A DNA stretch of 64,000 nt from Arsenophonus nilaparvatae (GCF_000757905.1 NZ_JRLH01000011.1); one strand, 5' to 3'; shown: positions 26,924-36,808, counted from the stretch's first letter. The notes: generated by a model not told the origin, from the letters alone. A program made the numbers and translations.

Positions 26924-26938
26924 ATAATGATTATCATT
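26924..26938. promoter_or_regulatory. Candidate Fur box upstream of the TpsA-like gene
   Basis: ATAATGATTATCATT at 26924-26938 contains the perfect palindrome AATGAT-T-ATCATT, the core of overlapping Fur heptamers. It lies 117 bp before the ATG at 27055. Related hemolysins of the ShlA type are iron-repressed, which fits. Confidence 0.55.
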
Positions 26939-27054
26939 GGATTAACTAGTTAAATTATTGATTATTATATATTGCCTATTAAATTTTTCTTTTCTATTTT
27001 GAAGCGGTAACTTTCATCGTCATATTAATACAAAATTAGAATATAGGTAATGCT

Positions 27055-29283
27055 ATGAAAAATAAAAAGATTCGCTATAGCAGAAACGTAATTTATTTCA
27101 TCGCCAGTTATCCTCTGTTACCTGTTTTCAGTTCCACTGTCCAACCAGCGGATGAAAAAACTCAACTAACGGTTAAAAATCAAATTGCTGTCATCGATAT
27201 AGCGGCACCTAATCGGGCGGGTATTTCTCATAATCGATATCAGCAATTTAATGTACCGCCAGAAGGTGCGGTGCTGAACAATGCTGTCCAACCAGCGAAA
27301 AGTGAACTAGCCGGCCAGCTGGCTAAAAATGGGCAGCTTGGTGAACAGACGGCCACTTTGATTATTAATGAAGTAACCGGTTCATCTTCTTCCCAACTAA
27401 ATGGCAAATTGGAAATTGCAGGCAAGAAAGCGGATGTGATCACCGCTAATCCTAATGGCATCAGTTGTGATGGTTGCCGTTTCAGCAATATTGGTGGCTT
27501 AACCTTAACTAGCGGCCGGCCGACACTGAATCAACGAGGCGAATTCGCTCATTTAAGGGTGAAAAAAGGTGATATTACCATCCGTAATAAAGGGCTCTAT
27601 AGTGGTAGTCAACAGTATACTGAAATGATCAGCCGTACTGTTACTATCAATGCCAGTATTCTGAGCAAAAATATTAGCTTGCTGCTAGGCATGAATGCGA
27701 TTGACTATCAGACTGGAACAGTTTCTCAAATAACTAACCTGGGCCTAAAACCCCAATTTGCGGTTAATATTACAGAGCCTGGTGGGATTTATGCCAATCG
27801 CATTAAAATCATTGCTACCGAACCAGACAGTGAAGTTAAGCTGAATAATATTAAAACCAGCGAAAGTGATTTATTTGTTTCCGCTAAAGGGAAACTGACG
27901 CTAGGTCATATTACCACTAACAGGCATTTAATCGCCAAAGCGCCAGCCATTATAATTCCGGCAACCAGTGAAATTTTATCTCAGCAAAAGCTATTACTTG
28001 AAAGCGATAGCCTGATTAATCAAGGTAAAGTAATGGCTAAATATTATATTCATCTATTTAGTAATGTTATCAGTAATCAAGGTGAAAGCGCTAAAATTGC
28101 AGCTTATAATAATCTCTGACTACAAAAAATGCTCAGGGTGAACTTTAAGTAAAAGGTTTGAAAATAGTGCGGCGACTATCTCAACGCAAACCGGTGACTT
28201 GTTCCTGAAAGCTAAACAAGTGATTAACTAAAGCAATAATCATGGAACAACGAATAACGCCGGATTGTAACAAGGTTAAAGCGTATGTTGTCAGGGCAAG
28301 TGGCGGTGGCCTGAATACAAGTGTCAACAAAAATCTAAAACCTAATTATCAGATTAATGGAAAACAGCGCTGGTTTGGTGGAATCGATGCTGTGTTTACG
28401 CAATTTGTTCAATTGGAAAAAACGGCCTACGTATTAGCTTCCCCTCTGAATGGTTGGTCGTATTTCTGCCAGTAACCATCGCTATATTAAAAGTAATCTA
28501 TTAGTCAATGATAATTATTTGCACAGGAAGCATATTACCGCTATTAATCAAAAACTGGGTAAAAAATTCGTCTGGGTAGGTTTATAAAATGCGCTAGATG
28601 AACCGGTTAGCTATACTTTATTGTACGGTTCCTTATCTCAGCTGTAGCATTGGATACTTGCTAGATTATGCTTATCAAGATAATGATTAGGATGACGTTT
28701 GTATCTGTTATTCTATCGATCAAGACCAATATCTTTCCTTTATACCGGCAGACAAAGCACCTGATGCATCATTTACTCTTGACATTAAGACACCTTAATA
28801 CCCATTAATCAGCCGAGTGATAAGTGGCCCAGTTGGAGCCCTTACCTCATGAACCGCAGAAAGTACCTACAGTGGTGCAGATATAGGGGTGATCGCGGTG
28901 CAGAATAATCACTCTTACGATTAAAGAATTTCAGCAATTAGATAAAGATTTAGCAGCTGGTAAAGCAGCCGCAGGGGATTGTGTTCAATTATTCAATAGT
29001 CCATTGATATTAGTATAAGAATTGCTAAGAACTAGTAGAAGATTGTACCGGTGGCGGTGTATTTTGCCTGACTAGGGAAAAGTTTATTACAGGGTATATT
29101 AATGAAGCCAGTGATACCCATCCATTACACATAAAAGATGAAAAGCTAAAAGATCCTAATGCGGCAGCAATAGTGAATTATCTTAATGGAATAGATTTGA
29201 AATTTTCGCAAAAAAGTATCACTGAAGGTGATAGAACCCTGCTAATGATAGTCACAAATAGTGTAACAAAAGGAAAAGAGTAA
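27055..29283 (+). pseudogene. Two-partner-secretion exoprotein (TpsA/ShlA-FHA-like), truncated and decayed
   Basis: The first 354 codons (27055-28119) are intact: a long signal peptide (about 1-32), then the TPS secretion domain with GISHNRYQQFNV, LNNAV, LIINEVTGSSSSQLNGKLEIAG, the diagnostic NPNGI in ITANPNGISCDGC, and beta-helix repeats. After the stop at 28117 fragments follow in other frames, for example NSAATISTQTGDLFLKAKQVIN near 28158-28230 and a piece ending KGKE-stop at 29281. Full proteins of this class exceed 1,000 residues and need a TpsB pore; none is seen here. Function in intact relatives: hemolysin, adhesin or contact-dependent toxin. The 28242-28475 open frame is a by-product of the decay. 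A Fur-like site lies upstream. Confidence 0.8.
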
Positions 29284-29379
29284 TTAATTGCAGTAGGTGT
29301 ATCTAGCGACTGATGCAGGGAGCTTAAATTTCACTTAAGGCGACAGACTGCTAGATCTGTACAGACATTATTTTGGTAT

Positions 29380-30183
29380 TTAAACAGATCCGTCCTCGTC
29401 TGTCCAAGAGCCTCGGTTTACATCCAAATTTTGTAGTTCAACTATTGTCGATGATTGACTATTTTCGTTAATGTTGTTTAATTGTTTTTCTATTAATACA
29501 GAAATGTGTTCTTCTATTGCGGCAAAAGGCACCTTGATCTCCTTTAATTCTGAAATACTGGCATTGATCACTTTTATCGATTGAGAAATTGAATGATTGA
29601 TATTGGCTGCTTTCGCAAGTTTGTATCGAGATTGATAGCCGTCATGAATAGCCTTTTGTAATTTATCTCGTTTAATTTTTCCAACGACAGAGCCGATAGC
29701 AAGTACAACCCCGATAGTAGCTCCGCCAGATGCTGCCATAGAAGCAATTTCGAAGGAAGCAGGTAATCCAACTAACTCAACTAGTGCCGCTGCGCCTATT
29801 TCTCCTGTAGAAACTAAATAACTTGTTGCACCAACAGTTATCGACTCTGAAACAATATTTGCGGTAATGATAGGGGCGAGCATTGTTGGTATCTCAAAAT
29901 TTAATGTGTCAAAAGAGAATTTCTCAAATTTAATTTCTTCATCGTTTATTTCTTTTTGATACAATTCTTTAAGATGATTATTTAACTCAACAACATTGTT
30001 TTGGATCTCCTTAATCAATAGTGCATTTTTACTGGCATAGGTTTGGCAATCTACCGCTATTTCATGCGCTCTGGCTTCTCTAACCGGGTTATCTGGGAAA
30101 TAGGTATCGCCAGTAAATAAGCCAGGAAGATATTTTGTGTAGACACTGGTAAAGCCATCAGCAAAATCACTCCAAAAACTCAT
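29380..30183 (-). CDS. Unknown protein with hydrophobic core and C-terminal RGSWTDE tail (paralogue A)
   Basis: A 267-residue protein, not recognised. The layout is: an N-terminal segment SFWSDFADGFTSVYTKYLPG with FPDNPVREARAHEIA; helical coiled-coil-like stretch (residues 45-95); a long hydrophobic Ala/Gly/Val-rich region (about 100-175: MLAPIITANIV, GEIGAAALVELVGLP, GGATIGVVLAIGSVVG); a second helical stretch; and the tail LDVNRGSWTDEDGSV. This helix-hydrophobic hairpin-helix pattern resembles alpha-helical pore-forming or membrane-inserting proteins, but that is inference. There is no signal peptide. The start is ATG 30183, with GAGGTG just upstream. A diverged, broken relative lies 220 bp upstream on the same strand (30403-31149), so they may have formed one unit. 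The decayed TpsA gene is next to it. Confidence 0.6.
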   Translation of the reverse strand: MSFWSDFADGFTSVYTKYLPGLFTGDTYFPDNPVREARAHEIAVDCQTYASKNALLIKEIQNNVVELNNHLKELYQKEINDEEIKFEKFSFDTLNFEIPTMLAPIITANIVSESITVGATSYLVSTGEIGAAALVELVGLPASFEIASMAASGGATIGVVLAIGSVVGKIKRDKLQKAIHDGYQSRYKLAKAANINHSISQSIKVINASISELKEIKVPFAAIEEHISVLIEKQLNNINENSQSSTIVELQNLDVNRGSWTDEDGSV

Positions 30184-30402
30184 TTTCACCTCATTCAATT
30201 GGCCGTTTTTAATTTAAAAGCGTTAATTTTTGCCATTATGTTAGCAATAGCAGCTTAAGTTTTATCAAAATTACATCTTGAGCACCTTTGGTTTTCGTTA
30301 ACGCAATAAGCGTCACAAGCAACTGAATTGCAGTTTCAGTCAATAAAATGCTGTGATTAGGTTTGTTATTCAATAACATCTATTTAATACAGATTAAGCC
30401 AA

Positions 30403-31149
30403 TTAGCCTTCATCGGTCCAAGAGCCTCTGGATTTATCGAGATTAGCCAGGGTGGTTTTGGTCAAAGAGTCTATTTCATCGAGTTCAACTTTATTTCGTT
30501 TTATGGAATTACTAATGATTTTTTCGATTTGCTCTTTAGTTACATCGGATCCTAAGGAGTCTAAGACAACTGAAATTGATGTAGTAACAACAGTCAATTT
30601 ATTGATAACAATGTCGTTTGTCAGCTCAGCTTTTTTTAATTGGAATCTGGGTTCAATCGACTCTTTAATTTTGTCCTGCAAATTTTTCCGTTGCACCGCC
30701 CCAGTGACTGAATCCAGGATCCCTTGAACCAGGACAACCGCTGCGATCCCACCTAATACAGTGCCTACCTTAAACCATTTTGGTAGACCAACCAGTTTAA
30801 TAAAGGCGGCTTCCCCGATACGACCTTGTTGTAGAAGATATGATTTTGCTGCGAGCTATAATGCTTTGTTAGCTAAGCCATATGTAAGCATCGGCGTAAT
30901 AACATCAGCGACACTAATTAAAATTTTGTGCGTTTTTGACTCGGGAACAAAATCGATATCATGAAATTTTATTGATGTTCCAACAACCTTGTAAGCTTTG
31001 CGTATCGCTTCATTGGCGTTATTTATTGCTATTTCATATTTAGCATGTTGTTGTGAAATACTACCGACTGCAGTGGAATTGTCCGCGACAAGTTCTGTCA
31101 GTCTCACCGCTCTTTTTTCATTATCGGGGTAAAAAAGGTTATCAAACAT
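30403..31149 (-). pseudogene. Paralogue B of the RGSWTDE protein, interrupted by one amber codon
   Basis: A 249-codon frame open from 31149 to 30403 except for a single TAG at 30856-30858 (codon 98). It aligns with paralogue A: FYPDNEKRAVRLTELVADNST with FPDNPVREARAHEIAVDCQTYA, SYLLQQGRIGEAAFIKLVGLP with SYLVSTGEIGAAALVELVGLP, then a hydrophobic segment, a helical segment, and the tail LDKSRGSWTDEG. B lacks the first 20 residues of A. The frame beyond the stop has no other damage. Either a recent nonsense mutation or, less likely, read-through. GAGAG about 11 bases before the ATG. Function unknown, as for A. Confidence 0.65.
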
Positions 31150-31746
31150 AATTGATAGCTCTCGTAAATTTTATTTTGGTTAGAATATTTATTGGGTTAA
31201 TTGACCCAGTACCTTAATTTTTTCGTATGATTTGTAGAAATTAAACTATAACCAACAGCATTATTTCATCTTTTTAACAGGTTCTGAGTCGCTGAAAAAA
31301 CAGTTGTAATTTAAATCACCAGTGAAAGTATTTTATACTTACCCTTTACCGATAGAGCAGAGTATGTTGAGCATGGCAGTTACTCCTTAATGATTATTTG
31401 CAACCCCATTCACCATTTTCGCATCCAGTGTACTAAGGAAGGCGGTATAAAAAGTAAAAGCTGAATTTTTCCTTAAAAATTAGTGAACTGATAGTATAGA
31501 ACCGATTGACAAAAAATAACAAAAAATTAACAATTTTATTGTGCTGGCGCTATAAGCAAAAAAGGCGGCACGTTATTTATGTATTACTGTTTTAATTCGG
31601 GTCATTAATTGATTAATAATTTTTCTTTATTAAATTCATTATCGCCATTTGCTAACAAGATATTTATCATATTGATGAACTTTAAATATCAATATTATAT
31701 TTTGTCATATCAGTCGGTAAATGGCGTATCGAAATGTTTAATAGCG
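31150..31746. other. Intergenic region, no supported gene
   Basis: About 600 bases without a gene. A strong AAGGAG (minus strand, 31383-31388) precedes only an 11-residue frame (31339-31374), which I do not annotate. A region around 31380-31450 is less AT-rich and may be a remnant. Confidence 0.4.
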
Positions 31747-32232
31747 CTATTTTGTTAGTTCATTAGTGGCATCGGAAATTACGCTGTCATTATTTAAACC
31801 ACAATCATCTACAGCAGTAATAGTGGCAAATTGATCCATTATTTCGATAGGATAGGTTGGGCCGGCTGCACGATAAGCTTCCATTTCATTTATATGGTTA
31901 TTTTGAAAACATGCTGTTTTTTGTGGATCATCCATTACCCAGCGTGGAAAGAATGCGGTACAGTGCAACAATAGGATCCGAAGATTTAAAATGACACTAA
32001 TACTCGTGCCAGTCGGTTCTGTCCAGGATGCTTTATAAATATTTTGTCCGATCTGTACGATATAGGCAGATTGATCTTTCACGCATCGGTTACTGGCCGA
32101 GCCGCTACAGACCAGATAATCAAGGGTGCTGTCATTTTTTATGTAAATTTCATGCTGCCAACCGTTTTCATAAGTATATATGAGATGTTTGCCAACCAAA
32201 TTAGTTAAATCATGCTTTTCAAAATTGTTCAT
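31747..32232 (-). CDS. padC: Phenolic acid decarboxylase (PadC/PAD family)
   Basis: A 161-residue lipocalin-like protein. It matches phenolic acid decarboxylases over its length: LVGKHLIYTYENGWQHEIYIKND, VKDQSAYIV, SWTEPTGTSIS, FFPRWV, QNNHINEM and EFATIT-type QFATITAVDDCGLNNDSVIS. The residues used in catalysis in the family are in place: Tyr19 and Tyr21, Arg49 and Glu72. It converts p-coumaric, caffeic or ferulic acid to vinyl phenols without a cofactor, a detoxification of plant phenolics. The loop before FFPRWV (ILNLRILLLHCTA) is slightly shorter and more hydrophobic than usual. No PadR regulator is adjacent. It would link the bacterium to plant-derived compounds in the host diet; that part is inference. 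Confidence 0.85.
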   Translation of the reverse strand: MNNFEKHDLTNLVGKHLIYTYENGWQHEIYIKNDSTLDYLVCSGSASNRCVKDQSAYIVQIGQNIYKASWTEPTGTSISVILNLRILLLHCTAFFPRWVMDDPQKTACFQNNHINEMEAYRAAGPTYPIEIMDQFATITAVDDCGLNNDSVISDATNELTK

Positions 32233-32717
32233 TTTTCACTCTCTTTTGGTGGGTGTTAACTAAAGTATTTATTAATTTTTTGACCAGAAAACGCAATTAC
32301 TTAACAAGGTAATTTTTGTTTTAACAGAATCTAATAGCAACTTAATTAGCGATAGTGCAACACGGTAATAATAGCGTTTGCTAAAATTGTGCAGTAAGAC
32401 GCTGTTTATATTTAACACTTGAAACTGTGGATAAAAAAGTAAGGTGAAGAAGAAAAAATCAGCCTAAGATTATTCTTGCTGAAAATTCGCTCTTATTGTT
32501 AACTTTTTGTTAATAATAGAATAGATGGAGAATTTTTGCATTTATGCCATCAAAAACAGCAGCCAAACCGATTATCAGCATGGAACTAGCATAAAAAAGA
32601 ATTTCTTATTATCAAATATTGCACTTTGATTATTGCTCAACAATACTGTTGAGCAATATTGTTCTCGGCAGCTGCGCCGGGCTATTTTTCAATTTTGATA
32701 GCGGAAATTACTGCTGA
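32233..32717. other. Intergenic region with a perfect 12-bp hairpin
   Basis: No gene. TATTGCTCAACA (32631-32642) and TGTTGAGCAATA (32647-32658) form a perfect 12-bp stem with loop ATAC, about 60 bp past the uvrA stop. It lacks a T-tract but may end uvrA transcription with the GC-rich patch beside it (32667-32682). Confidence 0.5.
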
Positions 32718-35552
32718 TTAGTAACCGCGTTTTAGGATCGGTTTTAAAAATTGAGCAGTATGTGATTGCTTACATTTGACTATCTGCTCGGGTGTACCGG
32801 CAAATAAAATCTCACCACCACCACTACCGCCTTCAGGTCCCAGATCAACGATCCAGTCGGCGGTCTTAATCACATCTAAATTGTGTTCAATAATCACAAT
32901 AGTATTGCCCTGATCACGGAGTTGATGTAATACATGCAACAGTTGTTGAATATCAGCAAAATGTAAACCGGTAGTCGGTTCATCCAAAATATAGAGCGTT
33001 TGGCCGGTACCGCGTTTGGAAAGTTCGCGAGATAACTTAACCCGTTGTGCTTCACCACCCGATAAGGTTGTTGCGGATTGACCTAAACGAATATAGGAAA
33101 GCCCAACGTCGATCAATGTTTGCAATTTACGCGCTAACGCTGGAACCGCAGCAAAATATTCACGTGCTTCCTCAATGGTCATTTCTAATACTTCGTGAAT
33201 ATTTTTACCTTTATATTTGATCTCTAACGTTTCACGATTATAGCGTTTGCCCTTACAGTGATCACAGGGAACATAGACATCGGGCAGAAAATGCATCTCA
33301 ACTTTGATCACGCCATCACCCTGGCAGGCTTCGCAGCGACCGCCTTTGACATTAAAACTAAACCTTCCTGGTGTATAACCCCGCGCACGAGACTCGGGTA
33401 CGCCGGCAAATAATTCACGTACTGGCGTAAATACGCCAGTGTAGGTGGCTGGATTGGAACGTGGCGTTCTGCCAATCGGGCTTTGGTCAATATCAATCAC
33501 TTTATCGAAATACTGTAAACCTTCGATATCGGTGTAAGGTGCTGGAGTGGCATTAGTAGCTTTATTTAATTGACGCTGAGCAATAGGAAATAACGTATCA
33601 TTAATTAAAGTTGATTTACCTGAGCCGGAAACGCCGGTAATACAGGTAAATAAGCCAACAGGCAACTCCAGCGTGACATTTTTTAGATTATTACCTTGTG
33701 CACCAATCAGTTTCAGGGTTTTTTCTGCATCGATAGCTACTCGTTTGGGCGGGATGGCGATTTTACGTTCACCACTAAGGTATTTACCGGTTAATGAATC
33801 TGGATTGCTAATAATATCGTCCAGGTTGCCTTGAGCAACAATGCGTCCTCCATGTATGCCGGCGCCTGGGCCGATATCGATAATGTGATCGGCAGCACGG
33901 ATCGCATCTTCATCATGTTCCACCACTATAACCGTATTGCCTAAATTACGTAAATGCAGCAGAGTCTGTAACAACCGGTCATTATCTCGTTGATGTAAAC
34001 CAATTGATGGCTCATCCAATACATACATGACGCCAACTAAACCGGCACCGATTTGGCTTGCCAGCCGAATGCGCTGTGCTTCGCCACCGGATAATGTTTC
34101 AGCTGAGCGGGAAAGAGACAGGTAATTTAATCCCACATTGACCAAAAATTTTAACCGATCGTTAATCTCTTTCAGAATTTTTTCCGCAATTTGTGCCCGT
34201 TGCCCACTGAGCTGCAATGTTTGGAAAAATGTCATCGCATGGCCGATACTAAAATCGGAAATTTCAGGCAGGGTGGTATTTTCAATAAATACATAACGGG
34301 CTTCTTGCCGTAAGCGGGTGCCATGGCAAGCAATACATGGCCGATTATTGATATATTTTGCTAACTCCTCGCGCACCGCCATCGACTCGGTTTCTTTATA
34401 GCGACGCTCCATATTATGGATCACCCCTTCAAAAGGATGGCATCTGACAGTAACATCACCGCGATCGTTTTGATATTTAAATTCAATCGCTTCTTTGCCG
34501 GAGCCATATAAGATCATTTGCTTGATCGATGGTTCTAACGAACTAAACGTGGCTTCAACATCAAATTTATAGTGTTTAGCTAACGACTGTAGCATCTGGA
34601 AATAATAAAAATTACGGCGATCCCAACCACGAATTGCCCCGCCAGCTAAAGAAATTTCCTTATTTTGGATCACGCGTTCTGGATCGAAAAATTGTTGTAC
34701 TCCGAGCCCATCACAGGAACTACAGGCACCCGCTGGATTGTTAAAAGAAAACAGGCGCGGTTCTAACTCGCTCATGCTATAACCGCAGACAGGGCAGGCA
34801 AAATTAGCGGAGAAAACTAATTCGGTTGCCTGGTTGTCATCCATATCAGTGATAACTGCAGTACCACCTGATAACTCAAGCGTGGTTTCAAACGATTCAG
34901 CTAGTCGTTGTGCCAGGTCAGCGCGAACTTTAAAACGATCAACCACCACTTCAATGGTATGCTTTTTATGTAGTTCTAATTTAGGTGGATCGGATAGATC
35001 GCATACTTCACCATCAATGCGGGCGCGAATATAACCTTGGGCTGCCAGGTTATCCAGTAGCTTGATATGTTCACCTTTACGTTCTTTAACTACCGGTGCT
35101 AGCAACATTAGTCGCTTACCTTCCGGCAGCGCCAGGACATTATCAACCATCTGACTAACGGTCTGGGCGGCTAACGGAATATCGTGATCTGGACAGCGGG
35201 GTTCGCCGACACGGGCAAACAATAAACGTAAATAATCATGGATTTCGGTAATGGTACCTACCGTTGAACGTGGATTGTGTGAAGTGGATTTCTGTTCAAT
35301 TGAAATGGCTGGTGACAGCCCTTCAATATGATCAACATCCGGTTTTTCCATTAAGGATAAAAACTGCCGAGCATAGGCAGACAGTGACTCAACATAACGG
35401 CGCTGACCTTCTGCATACAGGGTATCAAATGCCAGAGAAGATTTTCCTGAACCTGATAACCCAGTAATAACAATTAATTTATCGCGAGGAATAATTAAAT
35501 TGATATTTTTTAAATTATGGGTGCGCGCACCTCTGACTTCAATGTTATCCAT
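32718..35552 (-). CDS. uvrA: Excinuclease ABC subunit A
   Basis: A 944-residue ABC-type ATPase that finds bulky DNA lesions and loads UvrB in nucleotide excision repair. All elements are present: two Walker A motifs (GLSGSGKSS and GVSGSGKSTL), two signature motifs (LSGGEAQRI and LSGGEAQRV), zinc-binding CxxC pairs (CPVCGYSM, CSSCDG, CIACHG, CEACQGDG, CDHCKGKRYN) and the UvrB-binding region. I start at ATG 35552 (MDNIEVRGARTHNLKN), the E. coli start; the ten extra residues upstream (from 35582) are not conserved. It shares a divergent control region and a LexA box with ssb, as in E. coli. Confidence 0.97.
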   Translation of the reverse strand: MDNIEVRGARTHNLKNINLIIPRDKLIVITGLSGSGKSSLAFDTLYAEGQRRYVESLSAYARQFLSLMEKPDVDHIEGLSPAISIEQKSTSHNPRSTVGTITEIHDYLRLLFARVGEPRCPDHDIPLAAQTVSQMVDNVLALPEGKRLMLLAPVVKERKGEHIKLLDNLAAQGYIRARIDGEVCDLSDPPKLELHKKHTIEVVVDRFKVRADLAQRLAESFETTLELSGGTAVITDMDDNQATELVFSANFACPVCGYSMSELEPRLFSFNNPAGACSSCDGLGVQQFFDPERVIQNKEISLAGGAIRGWDRRNFYYFQMLQSLAKHYKFDVEATFSSLEPSIKQMILYGSGKEAIEFKYQNDRGDVTVRCHPFEGVIHNMERRYKETESMAVREELAKYINNRPCIACHGTRLRQEARYVFIENTTLPEISDFSIGHAMTFFQTLQLSGQRAQIAEKILKEINDRLKFLVNVGLNYLSLSRSAETLSGGEAQRIRLASQIGAGLVGVMYVLDEPSIGLHQRDNDRLLQTLLHLRNLGNTVIVVEHDEDAIRAADHIIDIGPGAGIHGGRIVAQGNLDDIISNPDSLTGKYLSGERKIAIPPKRVAIDAEKTLKLIGAQGNNLKNVTLELPVGLFTCITGVSGSGKSTLINDTLFPIAQRQLNKATNATPAPYTDIEGLQYFDKVIDIDQSPIGRTPRSNPATYTGVFTPVRELFAGVPESRARGYTPGRFSFNVKGGRCEACQGDGVIKVEMHFLPDVYVPCDHCKGKRYNRETLEIKYKGKNIHEVLEMTIEEAREYFAAVPALARKLQTLIDVGLSYIRLGQSATTLSGGEAQRVKLSRELSKRGTGQTLYILDEPTTGLHFADIQQLLHVLHQLRDQGNTIVIIEHNLDVIKTADWIVDLGPEGGSGGGEILFAGTPEQIVKCKQSHTAQFLKPILKRGY

Positions 35553-35619
35553 ATACCACATCCCGGATGAGAACATATTCAAACAATAAATAAAACGTTT
35601 TATTATTACACAATTTTGG

Positions 35620-35635
35620 CTGAATGAATATACAG
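35620..35635. promoter_or_regulatory. LexA (SOS) box shared by uvrA and ssb
   Basis: CTGAATGAATATACAG at 35620-35635 fits the LexA core CTG-N10-CAG. On the other strand it reads CTGTATATTCATTCAG, as in the E. coli uvrA-ssb SOS box. It lies 68 bp upstream of the uvrA start. Confidence 0.92.
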
Positions 35636-35817
35636 TACAGTATAGGGAATCATATTCTGCAATTTAATAGCCAAACTTGAAAAAATTTAGCAATATTGCA
35701 GTATAATTTTCTAAGGCGTTTCGCAAAGCGCAATGGCAACGGTTTGGTTTGCATATTCAATAACGTGTTAGCATGTTAAACTAGCAATATTAAAAATTAA
35801 TTCATCAGGAGTAGAGA

Positions 35818-36357
35818 ATGGCCAGCAGAGGCATTAACAAAGTCATACTTATCGGCAACTTGGGACAAGATCCTGAAATTCGTTATATGCCAAATGGTGG
35901 TGCGGTTGCGAATCTTACTCTGGCAACCTCTGAAAGTTGGCGTGATAAGCAAAGTGGTGAAATGCGGGAAAAAACAGAATGGCACCGCGTTGTGATCTTT
36001 GGCAAGCTGGCGGAAGTGGCGGGTGAATATTTGCGTAAAGGTTCACAAGTTTATATAGAAGGCTCACTACAAACTCGTAAATGGCAAGATCAAAATGGCC
36101 AGGATCGCTACTCTACCGAAGTGGTGGTGAATATTGGTGGTACCATGCAAATGTTAGGTGCGCGTGGTGGCTCACAAGAAGGCATGCCACAAAATAATCC
36201 AGCGGGTGGTTGGGGGCAACCACAACAGCCGCAACAGCCACAACCAACTCAACAGTTTAGTGGTAACGCGCCAGCGCCTGCTGCCCATTCCGGTAAAACT
36301 GCTCCAGCTACACCAGCTGAGCCACCCATTGATTTCGATGATGATATTCCGTTTTAA
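35818..36357 (+). CDS. ssb: Single-stranded DNA-binding protein
   Basis: A 179-residue protein. It has the OB-fold DNA-binding domain at 1-112 (GINKVILIGNLGQDPEIRYMPNGGAVANLTLATSE in outline), a flexible Gly/Pro/Gln linker, and the conserved acidic tip DFDDDIPF that recruits repair and replication partners. It forms tetramers. E. coli SSB has 178 residues. CAGGAG lies about 9 bases before the ATG. It is divergent from uvrA with a shared SOS box. Confidence 0.97.
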   Translation: MASRGINKVILIGNLGQDPEIRYMPNGGAVANLTLATSESWRDKQSGEMREKTEWHRVVIFGKLAEVAGEYLRKGSQVYIEGSLQTRKWQDQNGQDRYSTEVVVNIGGTMQMLGARGGSQEGMPQNNPAGGWGQPQQPQQPQPTQQFSGNAPAPAAHSGKTAPATPAEPPIDFDDDIPF

Positions 36358-36393
36358 AAAATACATAGAGTTATTTGTTAAATTTCAATCTGT

Positions 36394-36415
36394 AAGCCCC
36401 GTGATTCGGGGTTTT
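36394..36415 (+). terminator. Terminator after ssb
   Basis: AAGCCCC (36394-36400), loop GTGATTC, GGGGTTTT (36408-36415): a short GC-rich stem with a T-tract about 35 bp after the ssb stop. Confidence 0.82.
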
Positions 36416-36539
36416 CCTTTATTTATAAATGTAATATCCACTTGAGAACTTTTTGGTTATCAGCCAAGTTTGTGATAAGTGTGAAGTTAAAAGAATCGGT
36501 GAGTCACTACCGCCAAGTGTGAAGTTAAAAAAATTATTA

Positions 36540-36562
36540 GCCTCGCTTTTGCGAGGCTTTTT
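36540..36562 (+). terminator. Second terminator-like hairpin before ansB
   Basis: GCCTCGC (36540-36546), loop TTTT, GCGAGGC (36551-36557), TTTTT. The stem is the same sequence as the hsp20 terminator at 7091. Just upstream a 16-base direct repeat AAGTGTGAAGTTAAAA occurs twice (near 36478 and 36516), suggesting a remnant of a duplicated or lost transcription unit. Confidence 0.85.
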
Positions 36563-36808
36563 GCTATTTGCTATCAAGGAGTTGATTTGTGATGAATGAT
36601 TTTTCATCACAATTTTAAGGGCATTAAAGTCACAGCGTTTTTACATCCCCCTATCCAAACTTTTATTTTATTAAACAAATTCTTTTAATGTGACAGAACC
36701 GTTGTTTCTCCTCATTTTTCACTTAATTGTTTGATCTAAAAAGGCATTCCTTGTGTTTGCATCCTTGTATGATGCGCTGGCAATTTCGTTGTTTAAGGAG
36801 TACATAAA

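Noticed and set aside
28242..28475. 77-residue plus-strand open frame after the truncated TpsA gene
   Set aside because: It lies within the decayed continuation of the exoprotein gene, where frames change often; no ribosome-binding site.
31339..31374. 11-residue minus-strand frame (MLNILCSIGKG) with a strong AAGGAG upstream
   Set aside because: Too short to judge; the ribosome-binding site may be the remnant of a lost gene. Not annotated without expression data.
31945..32005. Suspected compensated frameshift inside padC
   Set aside because: On realignment the in-frame sequence LNLRILLLHCTAFFP follows the family (LNF...LHGTxFFP) with only a small deletion, so no frameshift is needed.
36419..36610. 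63-residue minus-strand open frame between ssb and ansB
   Set aside because: It runs through two plus-strand terminator hairpins and has no ribosome-binding site or family likeness.
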